A DNA stretch of 64,000 bases from Acephala macrosclerotiorum (Eukaryota; Ascomycota; Leotiomycetes; Helotiales; Mollisiaceae): positions 62,001-126,000 of the forward strand of contig MU119345.1 in NCBI GenBank assembly GCA_014904845.1, read 5' to 3'. Position numbers and translations under genes: made by a program. The notes under the pieces are model-generated. The model made no database searches, was not told where the DNA came from, and saw only the letters and a list, made by a program, of their open reading frames with translations. Position 1 is the first letter of the stretch; each line of letters begins with the position of its first letter. This document shows, piece after piece, positions 22,955 through 33,475 of the stretch.

Positions 22955-24770
22955 TTACTGCTTAGCCAAACCGAGGTTCTCTGGCTCTGCTTTGATGACA
23001 CGGAGGCTGCGGGGTTGTTAGTAAGTTGATTAGGTAAATAGGGAAAGGAGACTCACGTGTTGGTGTTACCCATTCCACCCTTCCAGCCTTGCACAACGAC
23101 AACGGTCTCACCTTGAGTAAGGACCTTGAGTCTCAGAGCCTCAGTGATACCCCATCTGATTCTCCTATCCACATCCTCTTGCCAGTTAACCTTGGTGAAG
23201 TCTGGCTTTTGCTCTGGGAAGTGGAAAGGATACACGCCACGATACAAATGACCGTATCGTGAAGCGGAAGCATTTCGGGTGACCATGAAGATAGGGCAGA
23301 CGGGACGGTACTTGGAAAGAAGACGAGCGCTGTCACCGCTGGTGGAGAGAACGATGATGGCACCAGCGTTCATGTCCAAGGAAGCACGAACAGCGGCCAT
23401 AGCGCATGACTCAACGATAGAAACGGGGCGTTGGACCAAGTTGCACAGTTCCTCGAAATGAGAAACATACGCAATGGTGTTCTCGGCCTTCAAGCACGTC
23501 TCGTGCATCTCCTTGACGGCTTCATTGGGGTAGCTGCCCTTGGCAGTCTCACCTGACAACATGACACAGTCGGCTCCGTCCGTAACGGCGTTTCCGACAT
23601 CAGATATCTCGGCACGTGTGGGGCGGGGGTTGTAGATCATGGACTCGAGCATTTGGGTGGCGCAGATGACTGGCTTGCCAGCGATGTTGCACATGGCGAT
23701 CATCTTCTTTTGCGCGGCGAAGACCTCAGCGGCGGGGATCTCGATACCCAAGTCTCCACGGGCGACCATGACACCGTCGGTCTCCTTGAGAATCTCAGCA
23801 AAGTTGTTGAGACCTTGTCTATTCTCGATCTTGGCGATGATCTGGATATGCTTTCCGTCCTCGCCGAGAACCTCGCGGATGGACTTGATGTCCTCACCAC
23901 GGCGGATGAAGGATGCGAAGACCATGTCGACGTTGTTCTTGACACCAAACCTGAGATCGGCCTTGTCCTTCTCGGAGAGGGCTGGGAGGTCGACATCGGT
24001 GTTGGGGAGGTTGACGCCCTTCTTGGAAGAGATCTTGCCGTTATTGCGGGCACGGACAAGGATGGTCTTCTCGTCGACGATCTTGAGGACGTCAAAGGCG
24101 AGGACACCATCATCAACGTAGATAATACGTCCTGGCTCGATGACCTTGGTGATGTTCTTGTAGTCGACATACCTAAAATAAACGTGAGCGGAGCTTCTGA
24201 GAGGAATCTGCAGGCTGCTTACATGTTCTTGGTATCGCATGATGTGGCATACTTGTCGTCGGTAGTAAAGTTCATCTCAGTACCAGCAGAGATTGGGATA
24301 TCCTCATCGCCAGCAGTGTTACCAGTTCTGATCTCGGGGCCCTTGGTATCTAAAGCAATGGCAATTTGACGTCCCTTCTGGACCTTCTCAGCCTCGCGGG
24401 CATGGTCGATCACAGACTGGTGGTATTCGTAGGAGCCATGGGAGAAGTTCATGCGAACGACATTGAGACCGGCGGTACGGAGCTTGTTAATGGCTTCAAC
24501 CGAGTTTGTCTTGGGACCGATTGTGCAGATAATGGAGGTACGGCGGTAGTTTTTTGTGGGCTTGAATTCTGTGCTACAGACCGGCCAGTTAGCAGACCGC
24601 TCCAAAGACGTTGTACAACAAGCTGCACCGGCGGACTTCGTGCTAACAAAGTCTGCTGCGGGCATGCCACTGCAGAGAAAAGGGTCGCAGAAGCTCTTGT
24701 CTTACTTGAGGCTTGATAGCCAAGCTATTCTCTCGGAACCGCTTGAGAGGTGATCCAGTGCGCTAGCCAT
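22955..24770 (-). CDS. PYK1: pyruvate kinase
   Basis: Four exons (24770-24706, 24573-24223, 24172-23057 and 23006-22955) give 527 residues. Introns of 132, 50 and 50 nt all keep frame. It catalyses the last glycolytic step, phosphoenolpyruvate plus ADP to pyruvate plus ATP, in the cytosol. Visible signatures are [32 protein letters not shown], the active-site block [12 protein letters not shown], the catalytic-loop [21 protein letters not shown], and the C-terminal [17 protein letters not shown] region (here [13 protein letters not shown]). The length suits filamentous fungal enzymes (about 525-530). The start at 24770 gives [25 protein letters not shown], the family's usual N-terminus. The gene lies head-to-head with the DUF1748 gene. 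Intron 1 contains an in-frame ATG (24665) open into exon 2, so an alternative N-terminus is conceivable. Confidence 0.97.
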
Positions 24771-25395
24771 GATGAAGAGGGAGCGAGATAGACGAAGCTC
24801 GTTTAAGTATATTCGAATTCGACGAGGCTGAGGATGAATGCGGCGTAGGTGAAGCGAAAATTCTATGCGTTCAGTTGTGTTGTCAGCGGTTGATGTTTGA
24901 CTCTTATCTGTAGTGGGGTTATACAGCTTCGGACAGCGAGGAAATTCGCCCTCTCAAAGTGGTACAATCAATTGAAAAGTCTTGCAGCTAGCAGGCAGAC
25001 AGAGTATATATAGGATAGGAAAAGGACCGAAGAAAAACTCACCGGTGAGGGAATTGTCTAGTTGTCTGGTGAGGAGAAAGGAACCTGCACTGACAAAAAG
25101 AAAAAGGCGATCCTCTCACCCCCACCACAGAAACAGTTGAGAGACTTTGCACGGGCCAGATCCGCTTGGCCTGGTTGGCACTGGTTTAAAGTCGGCCTTT
25201 AGAAAGACTGTGAATGCCTCAGGCACTAATTATTGGTGCCTCAGCAGTTGTTTAGCCATCGATAGACAGACACTTGAGCAACAAAGAACTCAAACCACTG
25301 CAACAAAACAAAACACCACGGAACGCTGCGCATCTACAAACCTACCGTCTTTACACCTACCGCAAACTCACTCTCCAAACAGGAAATCCGCAGAC
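24771..25395. promoter_or_regulatory. bidirectional promoter region, PYK1 / DUF1748 gene
   Basis: These 625 nt separate the divergently transcribed pyruvate kinase and DUF1748 start codons and so must hold both promoters. A TATATATA-like element lies at about 25005-25015 on the side of the kinase. I cannot assign specific factor sites. Confidence 0.5.
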
Positions 25396-25965
25396 ATGGT
25401 GGTGAGTCTCCCAACCCTAGTTGAAAGTCAAGGCAACGACTGTTCCCTAATCAACTCAGTTCTTCATCAATACTGGACTCAATATACTGACTCTTGGTTT
25501 ATGGGGAAAGCTCGGAAGAGTAGCTCACTATGCATTCGATGCTGTTCTCAGTATGGCGCCACCTTTCCTTTCTCCTGTGGAAACATCTGCTGATTTATTT
25601 CCACAGTATCGACCATCCTCGCTGGCATGAAACGATCAACTGGCTTAACGTGAGTTGGATCTCCTCATCCTGTTCCTCGGCCCGATACTCCCTCTTCCAC
25701 AAATATGGATATATCCTGTGTTCTGCCGGTTGGGAAGAAGATAGCTATTGTTGGAGGGTCCGGATCTTGTTTTGAGAGAGGAAGAGCAAGTGGCTAACAA
25801 CCCCCCGTTTTCGGGAACCGTAGGCCCAGTTTCAAGAAGGATACCCTTACCGAAAATAAAGACGTCCAGTCCTGGATTGAGAAATACCTTGGTGTTGGAG
25901 AATGGGTTATGGATCAATCAGTCGCTATTGCCGGTTCCAGCCCCTATTTTGAACGAAAGCGATGA
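25396..25965 (+). CDS. DUF1748 family small protein
   Basis: This four-exon gene is too fragmented to show as one ORF. Proposed exons are 25396-25401 (ATG GTG), 25511-25550, 25607-25649 and 25824-25965; introns are 109, 56 and 174 nt. The spliced product is 76 residues: MVLGRVAHYAFDAVLIST, LAGMKRSTGLTPSF, then VQSWIEKYLGVGEWVMDQSV and SPYFERKR. This matches the DUF1748 family (about 75 residues, one hydrophobic stretch) over its full length. All junctions are in frame. The first acceptor is an AAG with a good TACTGAC branch site 18 nt upstream. An alternative CAG acceptor at 25459 would insert 17 in-frame residues (FFINTGLNILTLGLWGK) after MV. The molecular function of the family is not established. 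Confidence 0.85.
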
Positions 25966-28286
25966 TCTCCTCCTCTTACCTCCTCTATTATACTTTAGTA
26001 TAACGAGTCGACGAAGATAGCATGAAGGTAGAGGAGTATTTGGCGTTCGGTTCTGGGTGTGTGTTTTGACCTGGTGGCTTTATACCAGATGGTATTTAGG
26101 TTTGGCGAATGGGTTTGGATGCGAAGGTGCAATCCTCTTCTCTATCATACGGCATCATGTTCTTTGATAAGGATGCATAGCTGAATTGCAAGTTTATCTT
26201 TGCAGCAGAGTTTGTGCTCTGAGGCCTACATCATACTGCGAGTTTCTCCACCCTTTCGTTATCCTTCAGACCGAGGTGCGAGCCTGCGAGGCCGGAGCCG
26301 AAAATACCCGATGAGATCAGAGGCACGTGAGGAGCGAGAAAGGGTTATCCAAGTGTGTTGCTGTTATGGCTTTGTTCATTGTGATTTGGGATGGTGTGGT
26401 GCTTGTTTGCAGATGGCACAAGGTCATTGTCAACTGTCGAACCCGGGTTGAAGGATGATCCTGGTGGTTTGACAGTTCAGACTACACTTGGAAAAGGGGA
26501 GGGCACTACGTGCTCGTGTGTTGCCCTATGTTCTATTATACCTACAGTTTCTGAGACAGATTGAATCATAAGCTGTATTCACTCACTTCACCTGAAAGAC
26601 ATCTTTTGGTATTGCTCACAGGCGTTCAAAGTGAATTGCAAGAGAGAAGTTCCCACTCAGGAAGAAGTCCTCACTGGAAGTTCTAGGAGGTTCCTAGCCG
26701 CCAAGAGGTCCTCGATTGGTATATTATCCTTTACCACACATGAATTAAGTTCTATGCGCAGCACCACTACTAGCACCACAGAAGCCATTGTGGACGGGGC
26801 AAGAGTCTCTTTCAGCCTGGTGACGGTGCGTCCCTTAGCCATAGATCAAAATCCCTCTTCAGCCTACCAAGCACTTAACAGCCGTCTTGTCCGCAAACTT
26901 GCTAAGTTCAAAGCACGGATGACGACAAATTCCAAGCTGACAGCGATACATTATTTGACAACAGAGATCTGCCATCGACCGATGCGTTTCCCGCAACAGG
27001 CTTTGACCGTATGCTCTCAGAACAAAATTAAATCCAAGGACGACTTGGCTATCGCAAAAGTAGTGCGATAGCAAGAAAGAAGTGGCCGATGATCCGGGTT
27101 CTCTGAGTAGGAAATCTCAGCATGGAAGACTCCATGTTCTTCAACCGTTGCGTTGTGGCGCTCTGAGAAAGAGACGGTCGCAGTATTTATGGACACGGAG
27201 AGTTCAGGAAGACGCTAGCTGGGTAGCAAGTTTCTCTTGATTTGTTGAAAGAGTCATTCGTTCGTCGTACGTTTCGTTAACGTATTAATCTCTTTGCAGG
27301 TGGGAGATCCTCCCGTCCAAGTGAATGAATTGCACTGCAATTAAACTCTCTTGCAATTCACCTAAATACACACTATAGTAAAAGCCGCTCTTCTAGTAAA
27401 AGCAGCGCCTAGTCGCAAAGGCTTCTCAGCTCGAGTAGTATAAATACTCCCTCGCGAAGTTTCACAAGCACAATCAACCTCGCGGCATGAAATGCGCCAC
27501 GTCAAAGGCGATGAAGTAGGGCTGCCTTTTACAATAGTATCAAATAAGCATAAAGCTTACATGCGGGCTCTGTTACAAGTTAGAATGTTGCTCTAGCCTA
27601 TTGTCTAGGAAATCTCTCACGATAAAGCTCCCCAGTTTCAGAGGAGAGACGAGAAAAAGTTGTCAAGTTGATAGTAAGCAAATATTTGATAGTAAAGATC
27701 TTTTATTGGACGATACGCCGCCGTCCGCCGGAGATATGTCTCCACTCTATATGCTTATTGCTTTATACTCCATAAAGACGTAACGTCGACCCCACAAATC
27801 TTCTTTACTATAACAGGGACACTGGCATACACGCATGTGTAGAATGTCGAGAAATGTCGGCCAAGCTAGGACTGGCGACTATTGGAAGCGGGAGAGGGCA
27901 CTTTTATATATCCCCACGGAGAATTTAGAAAGACGCTCATCGCTCAGCAAGTCGCTCCTTAGACGTCAAAATAGTGTCACTGCCAGTCGTACCTTCTCTG
28001 TGACGCACAAAGAACCGAGGGTGCGGTCGAGAAGGGTACTGTATATAAACTCTCCTCCTTCCTTACGCTCAACCCTCCCCAGAACAAACGCGAGGATGAG
28101 ACAATCAAGGCTTAGATCGATGGGAGTTTGATGAAGGGGTTTTGTGATGAGCATGCTTTGAGCGATTCTTTGCTACGTAGTAAGTGTTTGGTTACGAGAA
28201 TAGAGAGGTGGAGAATGGTAGACGGTTGATTTTTTAAACCCCTTTAAATCAAAGTTATAAAAATATATATAATATAAAACAAATGA
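25966..28286. other. gene-poor region left of the HET-ankyrin gene
   Basis: No gene is recognised in 2.3 kb. A 146-codon plus frame (26631-27071) has no family features and biased composition. Short elements recur loosely (for example CACGGAGA followed by an AAGACGCT block near 27193 and 27917), and an imperfect inverted repeat (GTGAATGAATTGCA ... TGCAATTCAC) lies at about 27321-27361. These hint at an old mobile-element remnant, but I cannot prove it. Confidence 0.35.
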
Positions 28287-29285
28287 TTAATTAATAGCCT
28301 TGCGCAATAACTTAACGACGGCCTCGTGTCCATTTTTAATAGCGTATGAGAGCGGCGTCTGATTATAATTATTCTTCGAGTTGGCCTCGGCTTGGTACTC
28401 GAGTAGCAGTTTAATAATAGCCTCGTGCCCGTTCTTAGTAGCCCATGATAATGGCGTTTGATTATAATTATCCTTTGAGTCGGCCTTGACTTTGCCTGTC
28501 TCGAGTAGCAGTTTAACGATAGCCTCGTGCCCGTTCNNNNNNNNNNNNNNNNNNNNNNNNNNNNNNNNNNNNNNNNNNNNNNNNNNNNNNNNNNNNNNNN
28601 NNNNNNNNNNNNNNNNNNNNNNNNNNNNNNNNNNNNNNNNNNNNNNNNNNNNNNNNNNNNNNNNNNNNNNNNNNNNNNNNNNNNNNNNNNNNNNNNNNNN
28701 NNNNNNNNNNNNNNNNNNNNNNNNNNNNNNNNNNNNNNNNNNNNNNNNNNNNNNNNNNNNNNNNNNNNNNNNNNNNNNNNNNNNNNNNNNNTTTCTTGTC
28801 TCGAGTAGCAGCTTAACGATAGCCTCGTGCCCTTTTTCAGCAGCCCATGACAATGGCGTTTGATTATGATTATCCTTCGAGTCGGCCTCGGCTTGGTACT
28901 CGAGTAGTAGCTTGACGACGGCGCTATGCCCTTTTTTAGCAGCCCACAACAGCGGCGTCTGACTATTATTATCTTTCGAGTCGGCTTTAGCTTTGCCTGT
29001 TTTAAGTAGCAGCTTGACGACGGCGTTGTGCCCTTTTTTAGCAGCCCACAACAGCGGCGTCTGACCATTATTATCTTTCGAGTCAGCTTTAGCCTTGCTT
29101 GTCTCGAGTAACAGCTTAACGATGGCTTCGTGCCCGCCCTCAGCAGCGTATGAGAGCGGCGTCCGGCTAGATCGGCTATCCTTCGAGTCGGTCACAGCCT
29201 GGTACTCGAGTAGTAGTTTGACGACGACTTCGTGCCCTCTCTCAGCAATCCACGACGGTGGCGTCCGACTGTGTTGGCCTTTCGG
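28287..29285 (-). repeat. tandem ankyrin-coding repeats (about 99-105 nt unit)
   Basis: The unit encodes 33-35 residues of the form QTPLxWAAxKGHxAxVKLLLExxxxADSKDN. Seven copies are visible, five 5' and two to three 3' of the N run. Spacing alternates between 33-34 and 35 residues (EYQAEADSKDN versus ETGKAKADSKDN types). The high similarity between copies suggests recent duplication or homogenisation. Confidence 0.85.
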
Positions 29286-30917
29286 CAGATGCAAATGCTT
29301 CCTTTCAAATGCTATCTCAAACCCTGCTATTGCTTCTTGAAGCCTCTCCTCTGCTTTTCCATACTCCTCTATGTCGTCTAATATCATTGCAACGTTCCAT
29401 ATTCTGGCTGCCCTATTCAAATCATTTCCCTCATTTGTCTTTGAATTTTCTAACACCCAATCATTTTCCCGGACCAAGGCATCGTACTCTCCTAAATCTT
29501 GCGACTTTAGAGAATTTTTCCAGTCCCAAACGAGTAGAAAGTCGCGGGCGAAGAGCTGGTTATATTCACTCTCCCTTTGTTCGTTTGCCAGAGGAGAAGC
29601 TGCAATCATAATAATCACAAAATGGTCCTTGCGTAATCTGATTATCGTAGGCTTTGAAGCTTCTTGAAGAAGGCAGATGAGGTCTCCATCTCGGATGGGT
29701 TTTGCCGAGGGTTGGAGAGTCCAGTGAGCGCTCCGCCCCCTATTGTATCCCAGGTGTCCAGCCAAGTGCCCGGATATGTTTTTGAAAATGACATTCACGC
29801 CCTGTCTACCATCCAAAGAAATAGTGTTCTGTACCGAGGATATCTTTCCAAGAATGCAGCCCTTGCTCTTGATTACTGCGATCTCCTTACCGCTCCAAGT
29901 CTCTATAGACATCTTTTCACAGAGAAGAAACTTGACTAGTCGCTGTAAGAGTTCCTCCCATTCAACTTCGTAGTTAGGCAATAGGTTAGCTTTGCTGAGA
30001 TCATCAAAGCTCATACCACTCATACCAAGCAAGGCATATACCTTATCGTGAAGCAGGGTAGCCTCATGATTATGGTACATATCTATCAGCTCGCCTAGCG
30101 TGCATATAGCTTGAGAAACTCCGCTTGTCCTACTCATTACATAGTTGGGCCTAAAGATCGCTCCCCTTATCAGGTAAGTCACTGAACGGATCAAACTCTG
30201 CAACTCTGCGGGAGCTTCGTAGAGCTCCTCCAATGAATCTATACCTAAGCAGAAAGCGTATCCATCAATCTCCGTAGGACCACACATAATTAGGACATGT
30301 CGAGCTGCGGCAACCTCCTGAAGAACCTAAATCGACTTTCAGTAATTTATGTGAAAATTGTCGAGTGTCTGTTCCCTTACCCAGATACGCTGAAACCAAG
30401 GTCGTTGAAGTAGTGCAAGAACTGCTGACTGGATCGTCTCGTCGTTTAAAGAATTTGTAGCCTTGCCTCCAGCAGCGCGTATCTCCTCGAGCGCTTGGTC
30501 GCTATTGTCCGCCGCCTCTCCAAGCCAAACAAGTACACGGCTTGCTTGACTATAAATCTTCGCCATAAACTGAATCTGTTGCTCTTTCTCTTTGGTATTG
30601 TTTTGGTCGATGCAAATAGCATCTACCCATATGATTCGTTCAAGGGAGAAATTTCGAAGATGTGATAGCGCCGCATGAAGATTTCTCGTCACAGGCAATT
30701 TGTGTTCGCCTATATAGATAGACCGGGGATTGTCTGAATCACCCCATACGTAGGATAAAGCTTCGTACAGATGCATTCGTTTGCCCGATTCCTGTAGAGA
30801 GTAGTCAAAGAGCTGACATTGAATAGGAGCGTTTTTGTCTTCATGGGGGAGTAGGCGAAGCAAGCGAATACTGCCTGGCAAAAGAGAGCGATAATATGGA
30901 GATATGGCACAAGACAT
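28287..30917 (-). CDS. HET-domain / ankyrin-repeat protein
   Basis: Exons 30917-30381 and 30326-28287 join over a 54-nt intron (GTAAGG...TTTAG; RIW-VLQEVAAARH). The length is 858 codons if the Ns count as drawn. The N-terminus is a HET domain: YEALSYVWGD (about 51-60), IIWVDAICIDQNN, and AKIYSQASRVLVWLGE. A middle region resembles the rest of long HET proteins (LLHDKVYALLGM). A single TPR-like helix pair follows (NVAMILDDIEEYGKAEERL). The C-terminus carries at least seven visible ankyrin repeats, nearly identical to each other (TPLSWAAEKGHEAIVKLLLE), separated by a spacer containing ADSKDN. HET domains trigger incompatibility cell death; repeat arrays on such proteins usually act as recognition modules. 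Specificity is unknown. The run of Ns is inside the repeats. Confidence 0.85.
28537..28791. other. assembly gap (255 Ns) within ankyrin repeats
   Basis: A run of 255 undetermined bases interrupts the repeat array. Its drawn length is a multiple of three, and the frame continues on both sides. The true number of repeats is therefore unknown. Confidence 0.99.
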
Positions 30918-31569
30918 CGTGGAAGTTTGAATGGTATGCGCTTTGGATACCGGTAGTCAGTTCTGGCGGTAGTATGATGAGCCTAACCTTGACTGTCGTT
31001 GATCGCTGATGGTGGATGAAAGTCTGTTCCGACGAGCTAAGCCTAAAAGACATTAGTGCTTCGCTTACAGATTTCTGCACCAGACCCTGTCTTGAGAGCA
31101 GAATTAAAACTTTCACGGTGAGTTCGAGGGGATCGATTAAAATGGCGACTGTACTTGTCTAAGCTGTTCTGGATACGTTTTGGAAAGTGGGTACAACTTG
31201 ACACTGGGAACCTTTTCCATGAGGCTGACTACTTCAAATGTTCAAAATATCAAGGGACATTTCGGCTCGAGTAGCGTTTTCTATTTGCTATCTATGGCTT
31301 GCAAATGCAATGCAATGCATCTATACTCATCTTCTCGATCTTCGATCCTTGCTTCGAGACCTGTATGCCGCCCATATGTGCTTAGTGTGTCGTCTCTTCG
31401 TATATTGTACAATTCCATACATGGCATCCATGAAACACCTTTTGAATCCCGCCTTGTCCTATGGTCGTTGTAGCACCGGCTCAAAATACCTATCCATGCC
31501 ATCCGGTAACCCCATCCAGAGTCCCAAAATCCCATACCCATTGTCGTTCCGAGCCCTCACTCAACTCAA
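30918..31569. other. intergenic region
   Basis: This stretch contains the promoter side of the HET-ankyrin gene and the 3' flank of the DUF1769 gene. The small frames have no features I can support. Confidence 0.5.
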
Positions 31570-32891
31570 TTAGTCAACATCATCATCCCCACCTCCTCCT
31601 ACATACCCATTCTCCCCCTTTTCCTTTCCCCCCTCCTTTCCATCATCACTCCTCCCATCCTCCTCCTCATCCCCACTCTCATCCTCCTCACCATCCAACC
31701 CATTCTTCGCCCGTTCATGCCTCCTCCTCTCCTTCTCCCCCAACAACGCATGCGGCTTCCCACCTTCTACACCATCTTTAACTATTCCGTTTTCGTTGAC
31801 GTCTTCTTTTAGATAAAGGGTGAAGAGAACGACGAAGAGGACTTGGTTCGTAGCGCGATTTTTGAGGACGTATCTTAGGGTGTGTGAGCGTTTTGGTGGT
31901 TCTTTTCTAAAACTCGCAAAGCAAGGGTGAGTCTGAGGACTTCTCTGATAAGAAGGGGTTCCACTAGAAGAGAAAAAAGAAGAATAGGGGCCAAAATTCG
32001 GGATAGCAAGATGAGGAAGAATAAGAATTAAAAAACACGTACCGAAGTCCCTGCCCATCCCAATATTTCATAATAGGAAGAGTGAAGCCCGGTAATCGGA
32101 GCGCGAAATCATTAAAATCCAAATACGGATTAAAGAAATCACACCCGTAACTCCTTCCCTCTTCCCATTCCCACGCTTTCCGATTCTCCTCGTTGAGGAA
32201 GAATTTCTTGCGCGCTGCTTCGGTGTCTGGGATTCCGTGTTCTCTTCTATGCTCCAATCCTTCTTCATCGCCTCCTTCGACGAAGATGAGTCCCGCATCT
32301 TCATATTCGCTGTTCGTTGAGGCAGGTGTATCGGTCCCCGAACTCGTTCCAGATTTCGACCCTTTGCTTCCGATGTGGAGAGTATTCACCGAACTAACAG
32401 CAGGACCGTACAAATACGGTTGATCGGCATAAACATCCCCATCTAACCCCGGATCAACAACCCATTTCACAATCTTAAACGCCGTCCCGAAACCTGGCGG
32501 TAGACGGTCGCGGATCGGGTGGTCGAAATCGTTGCCGAAGACGAGGTCGTTGCCGTTGATTGATTTCTTTGGTGTGAATTCGAAAGCGATGCTGTATTGG
32601 TCTTTGGATTTGGAGTGTGGGGGGAGGGAGAAGTAGGGGGATGTTGCGGGGGAGATTGGGGGGAGGCCGCGGTATTCCTGTGAAGAAGGGCGTTAGCTTT
32701 GGTTCTTGGATTTGGGGAGGCAAAAGGGATGCGGAAAGGGGGAAACGTACAGCAATCCTAACGTTCAAAGAGACGGAGATGTGTTCGCTGTCTATTGTAA
32801 TAGGTGTGGGCGTGTTGACGGGTACGATTTGGTGTTTCGTGATATCGTATTCCGAGCCTGCGGTTACTTGGAGGATGTAGTTGTGTGCCAT
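31570..32891 (-). CDS. DUF1769 family protein
   Basis: Three exons (32891-32751, 32677-32043 and 31873-31570) give 359 residues. Introns are 73 nt (GTACGT...CAG) and 169 nt (GTACGT...AAG). The start MAHNYILQVTAGSEYD and the blocks GNDFDHPIRDRLPPGF, WVVDPGLDGDVYADQPYLYG, NPYLDFNDFALRLPGFTLPI and RYVLKNRATNQVLFVVLF form the complete conserved core of the fungal DUF1769 family. The C-terminal 80 residues are acidic and Gly-rich and probably disordered. No biochemical function is established. The last intron uses an AAG acceptor; the join (GLR-YVLKN) is required by the family pattern. Confidence 0.92.
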
Positions 32892-33475
32892 TTTGTCTAC
32901 TTCTATCACCTTAACCTCCTGGCTTCTTATTCTTGGTGTGTGGGTGTAGAGGCGTTGTTGGGAAGTTGTCGCGTGCGAGTGGAAGTTTGCTCCGGTTTTC
33001 GCTTTTGGAGGATCGCGAACGAGCTTGGTAGAAACTGACGAGATTCGTGGCGAATTGGATGTCTGAAATTGTAGTCGAAGGCGAGGGGGTATCGTGAGAT
33101 ATGTTCAAAGAAAAGAAACAAGAACTCGGTCACAAAGCGTTACTCGACTTGTTGAGTCGCGCATTTTTATTTTGCCGTCGATGAGATCTTCAAATGGAGG
33201 CGGTGACGTAGCGAGTTGAACCCCCCTCAAAATGCCAACGAGCATGTGACTGACAGAGCCAGTTGTGAATGACCACGTCTCGGGGTGACATTGAGGCCTC
33301 TCATCATGGGTATGATTCTTACGAGTGATGTATTGCAAGGTAAAGTGTAGTATTAGGTATCATGTTCTACAGCAATTTATGTATATGTGCGGTTCCTGAA
33401 ATCAACGCCCCAAGCTTGAAAGCTCCATTCGCTATGCATCATGAACTCATAAAAGAGTCTCGTAATTCATCATCT
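32892..33475. other. intergenic region
   Basis: This is 584 nt between the DUF1769 start and the end of the F-box gene. It should hold the DUF1769 promoter. No further feature is visible. Confidence 0.5.

Noticed and set aside
23639..24369. Long plus-strand frames (160 and 238 codons) opposite pyruvate kinase
   Set aside because: Exact antisense shadows of a highly biased coding exon; no independent features.
26430..26455. GTCGAACCCGGG, a possible box B on the minus strand
   Set aside because: The matching bases needed to close a T-arm and acceptor stem are missing.
26631..27071. 146-codon plus-strand frame in gene-poor DNA
   Set aside because: Start is GTG, no motif, low-complexity Ser/Thr stretch; treated as chance ORF.
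27321..27361. Imperfect inverted repeat considered as a MITE or transposon end
   Set aside because: Too short, no target-site duplication or transposase remnant that I can see.
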